Part shown: positions 30,733 to 40,500 of the stretch, piece after piece
Layout: every line of letters starts with the position of its first letter
How positions within the stretch are numbered: position 1 is the first letter of the stretch
NCBI RefSeq assembly: GCF_001424165.1
Contig: NZ_LMOJ01000023.1
Span: 1 to 64,000, forward strand
DNA from: Massilia sp. Leaf139
Lineage (GTDB): Bacteria > Pseudomonadota > Gammaproteobacteria > Burkholderiales > Burkholderiaceae_D
Length of the DNA: 64,000 nt
Direction: 5' to 3'
Translations under genes and position numbers: made by a program
Notes under the pieces: generated by a model
Database searches by the model: none
What the model was told of the DNA's origin: nothing
The model's input: only the letters and a program-made list of their open reading frames with translations

Positions 30733-32331
30733 GTGTCGAACCAACTGACCCGCCGCCTGGCCTTGCTGGACGACGATGCCCACCGCGGCCTGCTCGGACA
30801 GGGCTTGCGCGGCATCGAACGCGAAACCCTGCGCGTCGACCCGCACGGCCAGCTCGCGCGCACGCCCCATCCAGTGCAGCTCGGCTCGGCGCTGACCCAT
30901 ACGCAGATCACGACCGATTACGCCGAAGCCCTGCTCGAATTCATCACCCCGGCCGAGCACGACATCGGCCTGGCGCTGCACCGGCTCGACGCCATCCACC
31001 GCTTCGCCTATTCGAAGCTGGGCGAGGAAATGCTGTGGAGCTCGTCGATGCCGGGCGAACTGCCGCCCGACGAAGAGATCGAGATCGGCTGGTACGGCAC
31101 CTCCAACATCGGCATGCTGAAGCACGTGTACCGGCGCGGCCTGGCGCTGCGCTACGGGAAAGCCATGCAGTGCATCGCCGGCATCCACTACAACTATTCG
31201 CTGCCCGAACAGCTGTGGAAGCTGATCCTGGCCAGCGACGGCATTCCCGAGGAACGGCGCAACGCCCTGCGCGACTTCCAGTCCGAAAGCTATATCGCCA
31301 CCATCCGCAACTTCCGCCGCTACAGCTGGCTGCTGATGTACCTGTTCGGCGCTTCGCCGGCGCTGACCACCAGCTTCCTGCGCGGCCGTCCGCATTCGCT
31401 GGATACGCTGTCCGAGGACACGCTGTACCTGCCCTATGCGACCAGCCTGCGCATGAGCGACCTGGGTTACCAGAACGATGCCCAGTCGGGCCTGCGTCCG
31501 CACGAGAACAGCCTGGAAAGCTATGTCACGAGCCTGATGGATGCGGTCAACCGCCCCTACGCGCCCTATGCCGAAGTCGGCACCAAGAAGGACGGCGAAT
31601 GGATCCAGCTGTCGACCAATGTGCTGCAGATCGAGAATGAATACTATTCGACGATCCGCCCGAAACGTGTGATCCGTACCGGCGAGCGCCCGGTGCAGGC
31701 GCTGTGCAACCGCGGCGTGCAGTACATCGAGGTGCGCTGCCTGGACGTCGACCCGTTCGAGCCGATCGGCATCGCCATCGAGACCGGGCGCTTCCTCGAC
31801 ACCTTTTTACTTTTCTGTACGCTGGAAGAGAGCCCGATGATCAGCGCCGCCGAAGGCCAGATCCACGCCCGCAACTTCGCGCTCACCGTCAAGGAAGGGC
31901 GCCGTCCCGGCCTGACCCTGCAGCGCGACGGCGACGAGGTGCCGCTGCAGCAGTGGGCCGACGAGCTGCTCGAACGCATCCGGCCGCTGGCGCGCCTGCT
32001 CGACGAAGAGCACAACGAGAGCGGCGTGCACGAAGCCTCGCTGGCGCAGCAAAAGGCGAAGGTGGCCGATCCGAACAAGACGCCGTCGGCGCGGGTGCTG
32101 GAAGAAGTGCGCAAACTCGGCTCGGCTGCCGCCTTCGGCCTGCAGCAAAGCGCCCTGCACGCGGCCTATTTCCGCGACAGCCCGCTGATGCCGGCCGAGG
32201 AAGCGGCATTCGACGAGATGGCGGCCGCCTCGCTGGCCGAACAGGCGCAGGTGGAAAGCCAGGACACGGGCAGCTTCGACGATTTCGTGGCGGCCTATAA
32301 CAGCAGTACACTGTGCGGGAACCACCAATAA
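30733..32331 (+). CDS. gshA: Glutamate-cysteine ligase
   Basis: A 532-residue enzyme that joins glutamate and cysteine in the first step of glutathione synthesis. It is of the proteobacterial GshA type: [12 protein letters not shown] near the N-terminus, then [19 protein letters not shown], and [19 protein letters not shown] is the start, with AAAGGAA upstream. It is followed after 13 bp by the histone-deacetylase-like gene and then by elaA, all probably in one operon. Confidence 0.95.
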   Translation: MSNQLTRRLALLDDDAHRGLLGQGLRGIERETLRVDPHGQLARTPHPVQLGSALTHTQITTDYAEALLEFITPAEHDIGLALHRLDAIHRFAYSKLGEEMLWSSSMPGELPPDEEIEIGWYGTSNIGMLKHVYRRGLALRYGKAMQCIAGIHYNYSLPEQLWKLILASDGIPEERRNALRDFQSESYIATIRNFRRYSWLLMYLFGASPALTTSFLRGRPHSLDTLSEDTLYLPYATSLRMSDLGYQNDAQSGLRPHENSLESYVTSLMDAVNRPYAPYAEVGTKKDGEWIQLSTNVLQIENEYYSTIRPKRVIRTGERPVQALCNRGVQYIEVRCLDVDPFEPIGIAIETGRFLDTFLLFCTLEESPMISAAEGQIHARNFALTVKEGRRPGLTLQRDGDEVPLQQWADELLERIRPLARLLDEEHNESGVHEASLAQQKAKVADPNKTPSARVLEEVRKLGSAAAFGLQQSALHAAYFRDSPLMPAEEAAFDEMAAASLAEQAQVESQDTGSFDDFVAAYNSSTLCGNHQ

Positions 32332-32344
32332 CATTGGGATCCCC

Positions 32345-33400
32345 TTGCTCACTTTTTATAACGAACACCATGCCCAGCACCGTGCGCAATCGACGCCGGC
32401 CGCCGGGCAGCCCGGTGCGTTTGAAAAGCCCGAGCGCATCGAGCTGGTGTTAAAAGAGCTGCAGCGGCGCGGGCTGGGCGAGATCGTCACCCCGCACCGC
32501 GCGCCGCTGGTCTCGCTCGAACGCATCCACAGCCCGCCTTACCTGCACTTCCTGCGCAGCGCCTGGAGCGAGTGGAGCGCGCTCGATCCAGCCAATCACG
32601 AGCGCGACGTGCAGGCGGCATATTGGCCCGTGCGCGGCCTGCGCAGCGACATCGAGCCCGACAGTTTCAGCGGCTGCCTCGGCCTGTATGCGATGGACAC
32701 CACGCCGCTGACCGCCGGCACCTGGAACGCGGCCAAGACCGGCGCCGACTGCGCCATCAACGCCGCCCACGCGCTGCGCCTGGGCCGGCGCGGCAGCTTC
32801 GCCCTGACCCGGCCCCCCGGCCACCATGCAGGCGCCGATTATTTCGGCGGCGGCTGCTTTCTGAACAACGCGGCACTGGCCGCCCAGCATTTGCTCGACG
32901 ACGGCCTGGCGCGCGTGGCCATCCTCGATATCGACTACCACCACGGCAGCGGCATCCAAGGCATTTTCTATGGCCGCGGCGACGTGCTGACCGTTTCGAT
33001 CCACGCCGATCCACGCCGCGATTTTCCCTTCTACCTCGGCCATGCCGACGAAACGGGGAGCGGCGCAGGCAGCGGCGCCAACATGAATCTGCCCTTGCCG
33101 CGCGGCGCCGGCGCCGCCCAATGGCTGGCGGCGCTGGAAACGGCCTGCCTGAAGCTGGGCATGTTCGCGCCCGAAGCGCTGGTGGTGGCGCTCGGCGTCG
33201 GCCCGCGCGGCGGCGACCCCGATGCGGGGGCGCAGGCCGGATTCCTTTTGCAGGGCGCCGACTACCTGCGCATTGGCGAACGCATTGCCTGGCTCGGCTT
33301 GCCGACCGCCTTCGTGTTCGAAGGGGGGCAGGCGCAGGCCGAACTCGGCATCCACACGGTCAACGTGCTCGAAGGCTTCGAGACGGCGGCCACCCTTTAA
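32345..33400 (+). CDS. Histone deacetylase / acetylpolyamine amidohydrolase family protein with altered active site
   Basis: A 351-residue arginase-fold protein of the HDAC/AcuC/AphA group. Conserved parts: PPGHHAG (H160, H161) and DIDYHHG (D197 and H199 as zinc ligands). Two key positions are changed. The third zinc ligand, Asp in the usual GVDTFEGDP, is Gly286 in GVGPRGGDP, and the catalytic Tyr of EGGY is Gln329 in EGGQ. It may have lost deacetylase activity or have a different chemistry. The TTG start (LTFYNEHH) is chosen because family members begin at this point. It lies between gshA and elaA with very short gaps. Confidence 0.85.
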   Translation: MLTFYNEHHAQHRAQSTPAAGQPGAFEKPERIELVLKELQRRGLGEIVTPHRAPLVSLERIHSPPYLHFLRSAWSEWSALDPANHERDVQAAYWPVRGLRSDIEPDSFSGCLGLYAMDTTPLTAGTWNAAKTGADCAINAAHALRLGRRGSFALTRPPGHHAGADYFGGGCFLNNAALAAQHLLDDGLARVAILDIDYHHGSGIQGIFYGRGDVLTVSIHADPRRDFPFYLGHADETGSGAGSGANMNLPLPRGAGAAQWLAALETACLKLGMFAPEALVVALGVGPRGGDPDAGAQAGFLLQGADYLRIGERIAWLGLPTAFVFEGGQAQAELGIHTVNVLEGFETAATL

Positions 33401-33416
33401 TTTACGGACTTAATCA

Positions 33417-33869
33417 ATGATCGAATGGCAATGGTGCGCTTTCGCCGACCTCTCGGGCGCGCAACTGTATGAAGTGCTGGCCCAGCGCCAGCAGGTGTTC
33501 ATCCTCGAGCAGACCTGCCTGTATCCGGACATCGACGGCTACGACCTCGACGCCCACCATTTGCTCGGCTGGCGCGACATCGGCGGACGCCGGGTGCTGG
33601 TTGCCTACCTGCGCTGCCTGGCGCCGGGCGCGAAATACGACGAGATGTCGCTGGGCCGCATCCTGACCACCAATGACGTGCGCGGCAGCGGCGCCGGACG
33701 CGAGCTGGTCGCGCACGGCATCCAGTATGCCGAACGCCTGCACCCGGGCCACCGCATCCGCATCGGCGCCCAGCAGCGCCTGGAAAAGTTTTACCAGGGC
33801 TTCGGTTTCGACACCATCTCCGCGCCCTACGACGAAGACGGGATCATGCACATCGACATGCTGCGCTGA
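33417..33869 (+). CDS. elaA: ElaA-type GNAT acetyltransferase
   Basis: A 150-residue GNAT-fold protein. The RQQVFILEQTCLYPDIDGYD segment is the hallmark of ElaA, and LGRILT followed by RGSGAGRELV is the acetyl-CoA site. The substrate is unknown in the family. It lies 16 bp after the HDAC-like gene, pairing a putative acetyltransferase with a deacetylase-fold protein, although the latter looks impaired. Confidence 0.9.
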   Translation: MIEWQWCAFADLSGAQLYEVLAQRQQVFILEQTCLYPDIDGYDLDAHHLLGWRDIGGRRVLVAYLRCLAPGAKYDEMSLGRILTTNDVRGSGAGRELVAHGIQYAERLHPGHRIRIGAQQRLEKFYQGFGFDTISAPYDEDGIMHIDMLR

Positions 33870-33901
33870 TGGTGCGGCGGTTTTACATGACTGTTTAATA
33901 G

Positions 33902-35014
33902 TTAAGCAGTTCGTCGTCGGCGGCGCTCTCTGCGCCGTAAGCTCCCGGCCAGTCCCAGGCCCGCCAGGCCGGCCAGCCACAGCGCCGCCGGCTGCGGCGT
34001 GGGTACCGGTGGAATCGGATCGAGCCGCACCGCGCGGCAGTCGCCGAATTCGGTACAGGCCAGGGCCGCGATCTGGCCGGCGTCGTTGATGCCGACCGCG
34101 TCGAGCACCGTCCACAGGCCGGGACGCTCGGTGATGAGGTTCAGGTCGAACATCAGGCCGTCTCGATACACAAAACCACTGGAAAAATCGACGCCGGGCA
34201 CGTCCTCGGCGGTGGTCGACAAGCCCACCACCTGCCCCGCCGCGTTCAGGCCGCGCGCCTCCGTAAAGGCGCCGCCGAGCGAGCCGATGTCCTGCATCAG
34301 GCCGTCGCTGTAGAGAAAGGCATGCTGGATGTCGTCGTCGATGAAGCTGGAGCCGGCGATTTGCCCGGCATCGTTGATGGCGGCGGCGGCGCTGGCCGGG
34401 CCGCCCAGGGTGCCGAGGTCGCGCATGACGCCGTCGCGGTAGAGAAAGGCGTGGACGGCGGCGAAGTCGGCGATGAAGGAGGAGCCGACCACGTCACCGG
34501 CCGCGTTGATGCCGGTGGCGCGCGCGGAATTGGCGCCCAGGTTGCCGATGTCGCGCGCCACACCGCCGCTGTAGAGGAAGGCGTGGTTTTCGCCCTCTGC
34601 GTCGACCCAGGTGCCGGCCACCTGACCCTTGGCATTCACGCCGGCGCCGCTGCTCGACACGCCGAGCTGGCCGATGTCGAGTGGAGAAGCACCCCGGTAG
34701 AGGAAGGCGGCGCTGCTGCCATCGGCCCGGTCGGCGCTGCCCGTAATCAGCCCGTTGCTGCTCAGGCCAAAGGCCGCGCTGCCGGGGCCGCCGAGGGTGC
34801 CGATGTCGAGGACGGTGTTGCCATCCCAGACGAAGGCGCGCCCGGCCAGCTGGCCGGCAATGCGGCCGCTGTTGTCGATCGCCGCGGGCGTCGAATTTTC
34901 CGGGCCGAACACGAGCGCATAGCTCGGCTGCGCCAGCGCAGGGATGGGCAGGCAAAAAAGTAAAAGCAGCAGCAGCCAGCGCCAGGCCGGCGTCGATCGA
35001 TTACGCGACCACAT
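33902..35014 (-). CDS. HAF-repeat protein with PEP-CTERM-like C-terminus
   Basis: A 370-residue secreted protein made largely of HAF repeats, each of roughly 40 residues with HAFLY, DIGTLGG and INxxGQ elements, predicted to form a beta-propeller-like structure. The signal peptide (RWLLLLLLFCLPIPALA) follows a short basic start. The C-terminus is PTPQPAALWLAGLAGLGLA followed by an Arg-rich tail. This resembles a PEP-CTERM exosortase sorting signal, but the usual PEP triplet reads TPQP. The ATG at 35014 has GGAG six bases upstream and is preferred over one 24 bases earlier. The function is probably extracellular. Confidence 0.8.
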   Translation of the reverse strand: MWSRNRSTPAWRWLLLLLLFCLPIPALAQPSYALVFGPENSTPAAIDNSGRIAGQLAGRAFVWDGNTVLDIGTLGGPGSAAFGLSSNGLITGSADRADGSSAAFLYRGASPLDIGQLGVSSSGAGVNAKGQVAGTWVDAEGENHAFLYSGGVARDIGNLGANSARATGINAAGDVVGSSFIADFAAVHAFLYRDGVMRDLGTLGGPASAAAAINDAGQIAGSSFIDDDIQHAFLYSDGLMQDIGSLGGAFTEARGLNAAGQVVGLSTTAEDVPGVDFSSGFVYRDGLMFDLNLITERPGLWTVLDAVGINDAGQIAALACTEFGDCRAVRLDPIPPVPTPQPAALWLAGLAGLGLAGSLRRRERRRRRTA

Positions 35015-35114
35015 GATGGGCTCCGAACTCCTTGGCATACCTCAAGGATGGCCGAAACCCATGCACATCATCTGCGCTAGCGCAGGGGTGCGCGCCGAAC
35101 ACTTTCAGTGGATT

Positions 35115-35564
35115 TTATTCCACCTTGGTCAGCTCGACTTCGAAATGCAGTCCGGCATTCGGCGGAATCGGGCCGCGGCCGCTGCTGCCATAGGCCAGGG
35201 TCGACGGAATCGACAAGCTGCGCTTGCCACCGACGCGCATCCCCGCCAGTCCCTGATCCCAGCCGGCGATGACGGCGCCGGCGCCGAGCGTGAAGCGGTG
35301 GGTGCCGGTCTCGAACTGGGCGCCCTTGCGGTCGGCCGCGCTGGCGCTGTAGTACCAGCCGGTGTAGTTCACGGTGAGCGTTTTGCCATTGGTGGCCAGT
35401 GCGCCGCTGCCGGTTGCGATATCGGTCACGACCAGGGTGGCGGGGTTGCTGACGGCGATCGGCGCAGCGGCGTTGGTATCGCCGCCGCTGCCACCGCAGG
35501 CGCTCAGGGTCAGGCTCAGGACGGCGGCGCAGCAGGCGCCCAGGCGGGAAAGAGAGAAGGGCAT
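35115..35564 (-). CDS. FKBP-type peptidyl-prolyl isomerase lipoprotein
   Basis: A 149-residue protein-folding catalyst. The signal sequence ends in the lipobox LSAC followed by a Gly-rich tether. The FKBP domain shows VNYTGWYY, FETGTHRFTLGAGAVIAGWDQGL and IPPNAGLHFEVEL, including the conserved binding-pocket residues. The ATG at 35564 puts the lipoprotein signal at the N-terminus; a longer in-frame extension without signal features is rejected. It is probably periplasmic and membrane-tethered. Confidence 0.9.
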   Translation of the reverse strand: MPFSLSRLGACCAAVLSLTLSACGGSGGDTNAAAPIAVSNPATLVVTDIATGSGALATNGKTLTVNYTGWYYSASAADRKGAQFETGTHRFTLGAGAVIAGWDQGLAGMRVGGKRSLSIPSTLAYGSSGRGPIPPNAGLHFEVELTKVE

Positions 35565-35649
35565 CGGAAAGGTATGTATAGCAGTGGAAACACTGCACCT
35601 TACCCGAGCCCCGTATGGCGGACTGTCCGCTTTTTGTCGAACTTTTGTA

Positions 35650-37527
35650 TCAGATCTCGACTTGCGTGCCGAGCTCGATGACGCGGTTGGGCGGAATCTG
35701 GTAATAGTCGGCCGCGCCGCGCGCATTGCGCGACATTGCCACAAACAGATGTTCGCGCCACGGCATCATGCCGCCGCCCGGGGCCGAAATCACGGTCTGG
35801 CGTGCGATGAAGAAGGAGGTTTCCATCATCTCGAAGGGCAGGCCCAGTGTGGCGCAATGGCGCATGATGCCCGGGATGTCCGGCTCGTCCTTGAAACCGT
35901 AACGGATGTTGAGCTGGTAGCAGTTATGGCCCAGTTCCACCACCTGCGCCTGCTCGTCCGCAGCCACCCAGGGTTCTTCCAGAATGTGTACGGTCAGGAA
36001 TACGACGCGCTCGTGCAGCACCTTGTTGTGCAGCAGGTTGTGCAGCAGCGCATGGGGCACGCCATCGGTCTCGCCGCGCAGGAAGATCGCGGTGCCGGGC
36101 ACCCGCGTCGGCGGCCCGACGAACAAGGACTGCAGGAAGGCGTCGAGCGGAATCGCATGCTTTTCCAGGTTCTCGAACACCAGTTCACGCCCGCGCTTCC
36201 AGGTCAGCATGCCGGTCAACAAGACCGAACCGAGCAGCAGCGGGAACCAGCCGCCATGGAACAGTTTTAAGGTGGTCGACGAGAACAGCATGATGTCGAT
36301 CACCAGGAAGAAGCCGGTGGCGCCGATGCACAGCGCCAGCGGCAGATGCCAGCGGTAGCGGGTGACGAAAAAGGTGAGGATGGTCGTCGCCATCATCGTC
36401 GCCGTCACGGCAATCCCGTAGGCGCCGGCCAGTTCTTCCGAGGAACCGAAACCGATCACGGCAATCAGGACGACGCCCAGTTGCAGCCAGTTCACGGCCG
36501 GAATATAGATCTGGCCGATCTGGCTTTCCGAGGTGTGCAGGATGCGCATGCGCGGCAGCAGGCCGAGCGCGATCGCCTGCTTGGTCATCGAATAGGTGCC
36601 GGAAATCGTCGCCTGGGACGCGATCACCGCCGCCATGGTGGAGAGGATCACCAGCGGAATCACGCTCCAGCTGCCGAGCTGGTGGAAGAAGGGATTGTCG
36701 ACCGCGGTCGGGTCGGCGATCAGCAGGCCGCCCTGGCCGAGGTAGTTCAGGGTCAGGGCCGGGAAAGCGATCATGAACCAGGCCATGCGGATCGGCTTCT
36801 TGCCGAAATGGCCCATGTCGGCATACAGGGCTTCGGCGCCGGTGATGGCCAGCACCACGGCGCCAAGGGCGACAAAGGCGAGGAATTCGTTTTCCAGCAT
36901 GAAGCGCAGCGCGTGCCAGGGATTCAGGGCGTTCAGAATCACGGGGGAGGCGATGATGTTGACGATGCCCATTGCCGCCAGGCTGAGGAACCAGACCAGC
37001 ATCACCGGCCCGAAGAAGCGGCCGATGCCGGCCGTGCCATGGCGCTGCACGCTGTACAGGGCGACCAGCACGACGATGGTCAGCGGCACCACGTAATGCG
37101 ACATGCCCGGCGCCGCCACTTCCAGCCCCTCGATCGCGCCCAACACCGAGATCGCCGGCGTGATGACGCTGTCGCCATAGAACATGGTGGCGCCCAGCAC
37201 GCCGATCACGAGCAGCGGGAAATGCCATTTCGAATGGCGGGTCACGGAATTCAGGGTCAGCGCCATCAGCGCCATGATGCCACCCTCCCCGCGGTTGTTC
37301 GCACGCAGCACCAGGGTGACGTATTTGAGCGAGACGATGATCGTCAGGCTCCAGAAAATCAGGGAAATGATGCCGAGGATGTTAGGCGTGGTCAGCGGCA
37401 AGCCGTGCTCGGGGTCGAAGATCGCACGCAGGGTGTACAAGGGGCTGGTACCGATGTCGCCGTAGACGATGCCGATGGCGGCCAGGGTCAGCGCCGCGAC
37501 GCTGCTCTTCTTATTTTCAGACGTCAA
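35650..37527 (-). CDS. kup: Low-affinity potassium transporter Kup
   Basis: A proton-coupled K+ uptake system with about 12 transmembrane helices and a C-terminal cytoplasmic domain. The N-terminal AAIGIVYGDIGTSPLYTL and the downstream GDSVITPAISVLGAIEG are diagnostic. The length is 625-642 residues depending on the start. I use the in-frame TTG at 37527 (TSENKKSSVAAL), just before the conserved region; another TTG lies at 37578. Neither has a clear ribosome binding site. It stands alone, with rarD divergent on the other side. Confidence 0.94.
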   Translation of the reverse strand: MTSENKKSSVAALTLAAIGIVYGDIGTSPLYTLRAIFDPEHGLPLTTPNILGIISLIFWSLTIIVSLKYVTLVLRANNRGEGGIMALMALTLNSVTRHSKWHFPLLVIGVLGATMFYGDSVITPAISVLGAIEGLEVAAPGMSHYVVPLTIVVLVALYSVQRHGTAGIGRFFGPVMLVWFLSLAAMGIVNIIASPVILNALNPWHALRFMLENEFLAFVALGAVVLAITGAEALYADMGHFGKKPIRMAWFMIAFPALTLNYLGQGGLLIADPTAVDNPFFHQLGSWSVIPLVILSTMAAVIASQATISGTYSMTKQAIALGLLPRMRILHTSESQIGQIYIPAVNWLQLGVVLIAVIGFGSSEELAGAYGIAVTATMMATTILTFFVTRYRWHLPLALCIGATGFFLVIDIMLFSSTTLKLFHGGWFPLLLGSVLLTGMLTWKRGRELVFENLEKHAIPLDAFLQSLFVGPPTRVPGTAIFLRGETDGVPHALLHNLLHNKVLHERVVFLTVHILEEPWVAADEQAQVVELGHNCYQLNIRYGFKDEPDIPGIMRHCATLGLPFEMMETSFFIARQTVISAPGGGMMPWREHLFVAMSRNARGAADYYQIPPNRVIELGTQVEI

Positions 37528-37693
37528 AATTGCACCATGTGTTCTGTTCTGGTGCGGCGCACCATAAAATATCGACAAGAAAATTGCAAGAACATTTCGT
37601 CAGGCATCATACACCGCCCTAAAAATGGGCAGCGCCTGCAGGGTTCCTCCCTATCGGAGATAATGTCATCCCTGCAATCCCCCTCATTTCTCC

Positions 37694-38584
37694 ATGCGTA
37701 CCGGCATCCTTTCCGCCGCCCTGGCCTTCCTGTGCTGGGGCCTGTTCCCGCTGTATTTCCATGCCCTGGGCGAGGTGCCGGCGCTGCAGATCCTCGCCCA
37801 CCGCATGCTGTGGTCGCTTGCCTTTCTCCTGATCGTACTGACCCTGCGTAAGCAATGGCGCTGGCTGGAGCAGGTGCGGCAACCGCGCGTGTTCTGGAGT
37901 TTCGTCGCCTCGGCCGTCCTGTTGGCGGGGAACTGGCTGCTGTATATCTGGGCCGTCAACAATGGCCACGTGATCGATGCCAGCCTGGGCTATTTCATTA
38001 CGCCGCTATTCAACATCATGCTCGGGTTCCTGATCCTCAAGGAACGCCTGCGCCCGCTGCAGTGGGCCGTGATCGGCATCGCCGCCCTTGGCGTGGCCTG
38101 GCTGACCCTGCATGCGGGCAACGTGCCGTGGATCGCCCTCGGGCTGGCGGCGTCCTTCGGCGGCTATGGTTTGCTGCGCAAGACGGCGGCCCTGGGCGCG
38201 CTCGAGGGCCTCTCCTTTGAGACCATGGTGCTGTTCCCGGTCGCCGCCGTGTATCTCGGCTGGCTCACCCTGCACGGCGACAACGCGTTCATCAACACCG
38301 CGTCCGATACCACGCGCTGGCTGCTGGTGGCCGCCGGCCCGATCACGGCCATTCCGCTGCTGCTGTTCGCCAACGGCGCCCGTCGAATTCCGCTGTCGAT
38401 CCTCGGCCTGCTGCAATACCTGGGGCCAACCATCCAGTTCCTGCTCGGCGTGCTGCTGTTCAAGGAAGCCTTCACCAGCGAGCGCCTGGTCGGCTTCGCC
38501 CTGATCTGGGGTGCGCTCGTCCTGTTCGCCGGCGAGGGTTTGTTCCAGCGCGGACGGGATGCGGCGGCAGCGAAAGTTTCATGA
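37694..38584 (+). CDS. rarD: EamA-family transporter RarD
   Basis: A 296-residue inner-membrane protein of the drug/metabolite transporter superfamily with about ten helices in two EamA repeats. The start MRTGILSAALAFLCWGLFPLYF and the YIWAVNNGHVIDASLGYFITPL segment are characteristic of RarD. The substrate is unknown. It is divergent from kup and is followed by ettA 65 bp later. Confidence 0.9.
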   Translation: MRTGILSAALAFLCWGLFPLYFHALGEVPALQILAHRMLWSLAFLLIVLTLRKQWRWLEQVRQPRVFWSFVASAVLLAGNWLLYIWAVNNGHVIDASLGYFITPLFNIMLGFLILKERLRPLQWAVIGIAALGVAWLTLHAGNVPWIALGLAASFGGYGLLRKTAALGALEGLSFETMVLFPVAAVYLGWLTLHGDNAFINTASDTTRWLLVAAGPITAIPLLLFANGARRIPLSILGLLQYLGPTIQFLLGVLLFKEAFTSERLVGFALIWGALVLFAGEGLFQRGRDAAAAKVS

Positions 38585-38649
38585 CAGGGGTGCCCCCCGG
38601 GGCGCTTCTATCGTATCCTTTGCACCTTGATTTTCTGAAGAATTAAAAA

Positions 38650-40317
38650 ATGGCCAATTACGTCTATACCATGAACCGCGTGGGCAAAATCGTCCCGCCG
38701 AAACGCCAGATCCTCAAGGACATCTCGCTGTCCTTCTTCCCGGGCGCGAAGATCGGCGTGCTGGGCCTGAACGGCTCCGGCAAGTCGACCCTGCTGAAAA
38801 TCATGGCAGGCATCGATACCGACATCCAGGGCGAAGCGCGTCCGATGCCGGGTTTAAATATCGGCTACCTGCCGCAGGAGCCACAGCTCGATCCAGAAAA
38901 AACCGTGCGCCAGGAAGTCGAATCGGGCCTGGGCGAAGCCTTCGAAGCGCAAGCCAAGCTGGAAGCCGTGTATGCCGCGTATGCGGAAGAAGACGCGGAT
39001 TTCGACGCCCTGGCCAAGGAACAGGAACGCCTGGAATCGATCATTGCCGCGGCCGACGGCGGCAACCTGAACCTGCAAATGGAAATGGCAGCCGATGCAC
39101 TGCGCCTGCCGCCCTGGGACGCGAAGATCGGCGTGCTGTCGGGCGGCGAGAAGCGCCGTGTGGCACTCTGCAAACTGCTGCTCTCCAAGCCGGACATGCT
39201 GCTGCTCGACGAACCCACCAACCACCTGGACGCGGAATCGGTCGAGTGGCTCGAACAATTCCTGCTGCGCTTCCCAGGCACCGTGGTCGGCATCACCCAC
39301 GACCGCTACTTCCTCGACAACGCCGCCGAATGGATCCTGGAACTGGATCGCGGTTCGGGCATCCCGTGGAAGGGCAATTACAGCTCCTGGCTGGATCAGA
39401 AGCAGGCCCGTCTGAAACAGGAAGAAGCGACCGAATCGGCACGCCAGAAGGCGCTGGCGAAGGAACTCGAGTGGGCGCGCCAGAATCCGAAGGCACGCCA
39501 GGCCAAGTCGAAGGCGCGCCTGGCCCGCTTCAACGAACTGTCCGAATTCGAATACCAGAAGCGCAACGAAACCCAGGAAATCTTCATTCCTGTGGCCGAA
39601 CGCCTGGGCAACGAAGTCATCGAGTTCAAGAACGTCAGCAAAGCCTTCGGCGACCGCCTCTTGATCGACAACCTGTCGTTCACGGTGCCGCCGGGCGCGA
39701 TCGTCGGCATCATCGGCCCGAACGGCGCCGGTAAGTCGACCCTGTTCAAGATGATCGCCGGCAAAGAGCAGCCGGACAGCGGCGAAGTCGTGATCGGCCA
39801 AACGGCCAAGGTGTCGCTGGTCGACCAGCACCGCGACGAGCTGGCCAACAACAAGTCGGTGTTCGAAGACGTCACCGGCGGCGCCGACATGCTCAGCGTG
39901 GGCCGCTTCGAGATGCCTTCGCGCGCCTACCTCGGCCGTTTCAATTTCAAAGGTTCGGATCAGCAAAAGATCGTCGGCAACCTGTCGGGTGGCGAACGCG
40001 GCCGCCTGCACCTGGCGAAGACCCTGTTGCAAGGCGGCAACGTCCTGCTGCTGGACGAACCGTCGAACGACCTCGACGTGGAGACCCTGCGCGCGCTGGA
40101 AGACGCCCTGCTTGAATTCGCCGGCAGCGTGATGGTGATCTCGCACGATCGCTGGTTCCTGGATCGCATCGCGACGCACATCCTGGCCTTCGAAGGCAAT
40201 TCGCAAGTCACCTTCTTCGACGGTAACTACCAGGAATACGAAGCCGACAAGAAGAAGCGTCTGGGCGAAGAAGGCGCCAAGCCGAAGCGGATCCGCTACA
40301 AGCCGCTGACGACCTGA
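38650..40317 (+). CDS. ettA: Energy-dependent translational throttle protein EttA
   Basis: A 555-residue ABC-F ATPase that binds the ribosomal E site and gates elongation according to ATP/ADP. It has two nucleotide-binding domains with Walker [10 protein letters not shown] and GPNGAGKST, signatures LSGGEKRR and LSGGERGR, and [11 protein letters not shown] and [11 protein letters not shown]. Between them lies the charged EttA linker with the arm region. There is no transmembrane segment. The N-terminal [16 protein letters not shown] is EttA-specific. A strong terminator follows. Confidence 0.97.
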   Translation: MANYVYTMNRVGKIVPPKRQILKDISLSFFPGAKIGVLGLNGSGKSTLLKIMAGIDTDIQGEARPMPGLNIGYLPQEPQLDPEKTVRQEVESGLGEAFEAQAKLEAVYAAYAEEDADFDALAKEQERLESIIAAADGGNLNLQMEMAADALRLPPWDAKIGVLSGGEKRRVALCKLLLSKPDMLLLDEPTNHLDAESVEWLEQFLLRFPGTVVGITHDRYFLDNAAEWILELDRGSGIPWKGNYSSWLDQKQARLKQEEATESARQKALAKELEWARQNPKARQAKSKARLARFNELSEFEYQKRNETQEIFIPVAERLGNEVIEFKNVSKAFGDRLLIDNLSFTVPPGAIVGIIGPNGAGKSTLFKMIAGKEQPDSGEVVIGQTAKVSLVDQHRDELANNKSVFEDVTGGADMLSVGRFEMPSRAYLGRFNFKGSDQQKIVGNLSGGERGRLHLAKTLLQGGNVLLLDEPSNDLDVETLRALEDALLEFAGSVMVISHDRWFLDRIATHILAFEGNSQVTFFDGNYQEYEADKKKRLGEEGAKPKRIRYKPLTT

Positions 40318-40334
40318 TCGTCCCCGCAGCACAG

Positions 40335-40361
40335 AAGCCCGGCCACGCCGGGCTTTTTTTT
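40335..40361 (+). terminator. Terminator after ettA
   Basis: A 9-bp perfect stem AAGCCCGGC/GCCGGGCTT with a 3-nt loop is followed by about seven T. Confidence 0.93.
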
Positions 40362-40500
40362 CGCCTGGAATTTATGAGCGGAAACGGAACGCGGCTGCAG
40401 GCCAGGGTGTGTAGAATCGGTCGCCGATGAGGCATTTAGTTCCTGCTTCCCCTTTGCGCCAATCGACATGGCGACCATTCTCGATTGGCACACTTTGCCC

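Noticed and set aside
38854..40332. A 492-codon minus-strand frame opposite ettA
   Set aside because: EttA motifs are unambiguous on the plus strand; the antisense frame has no start signal or family.
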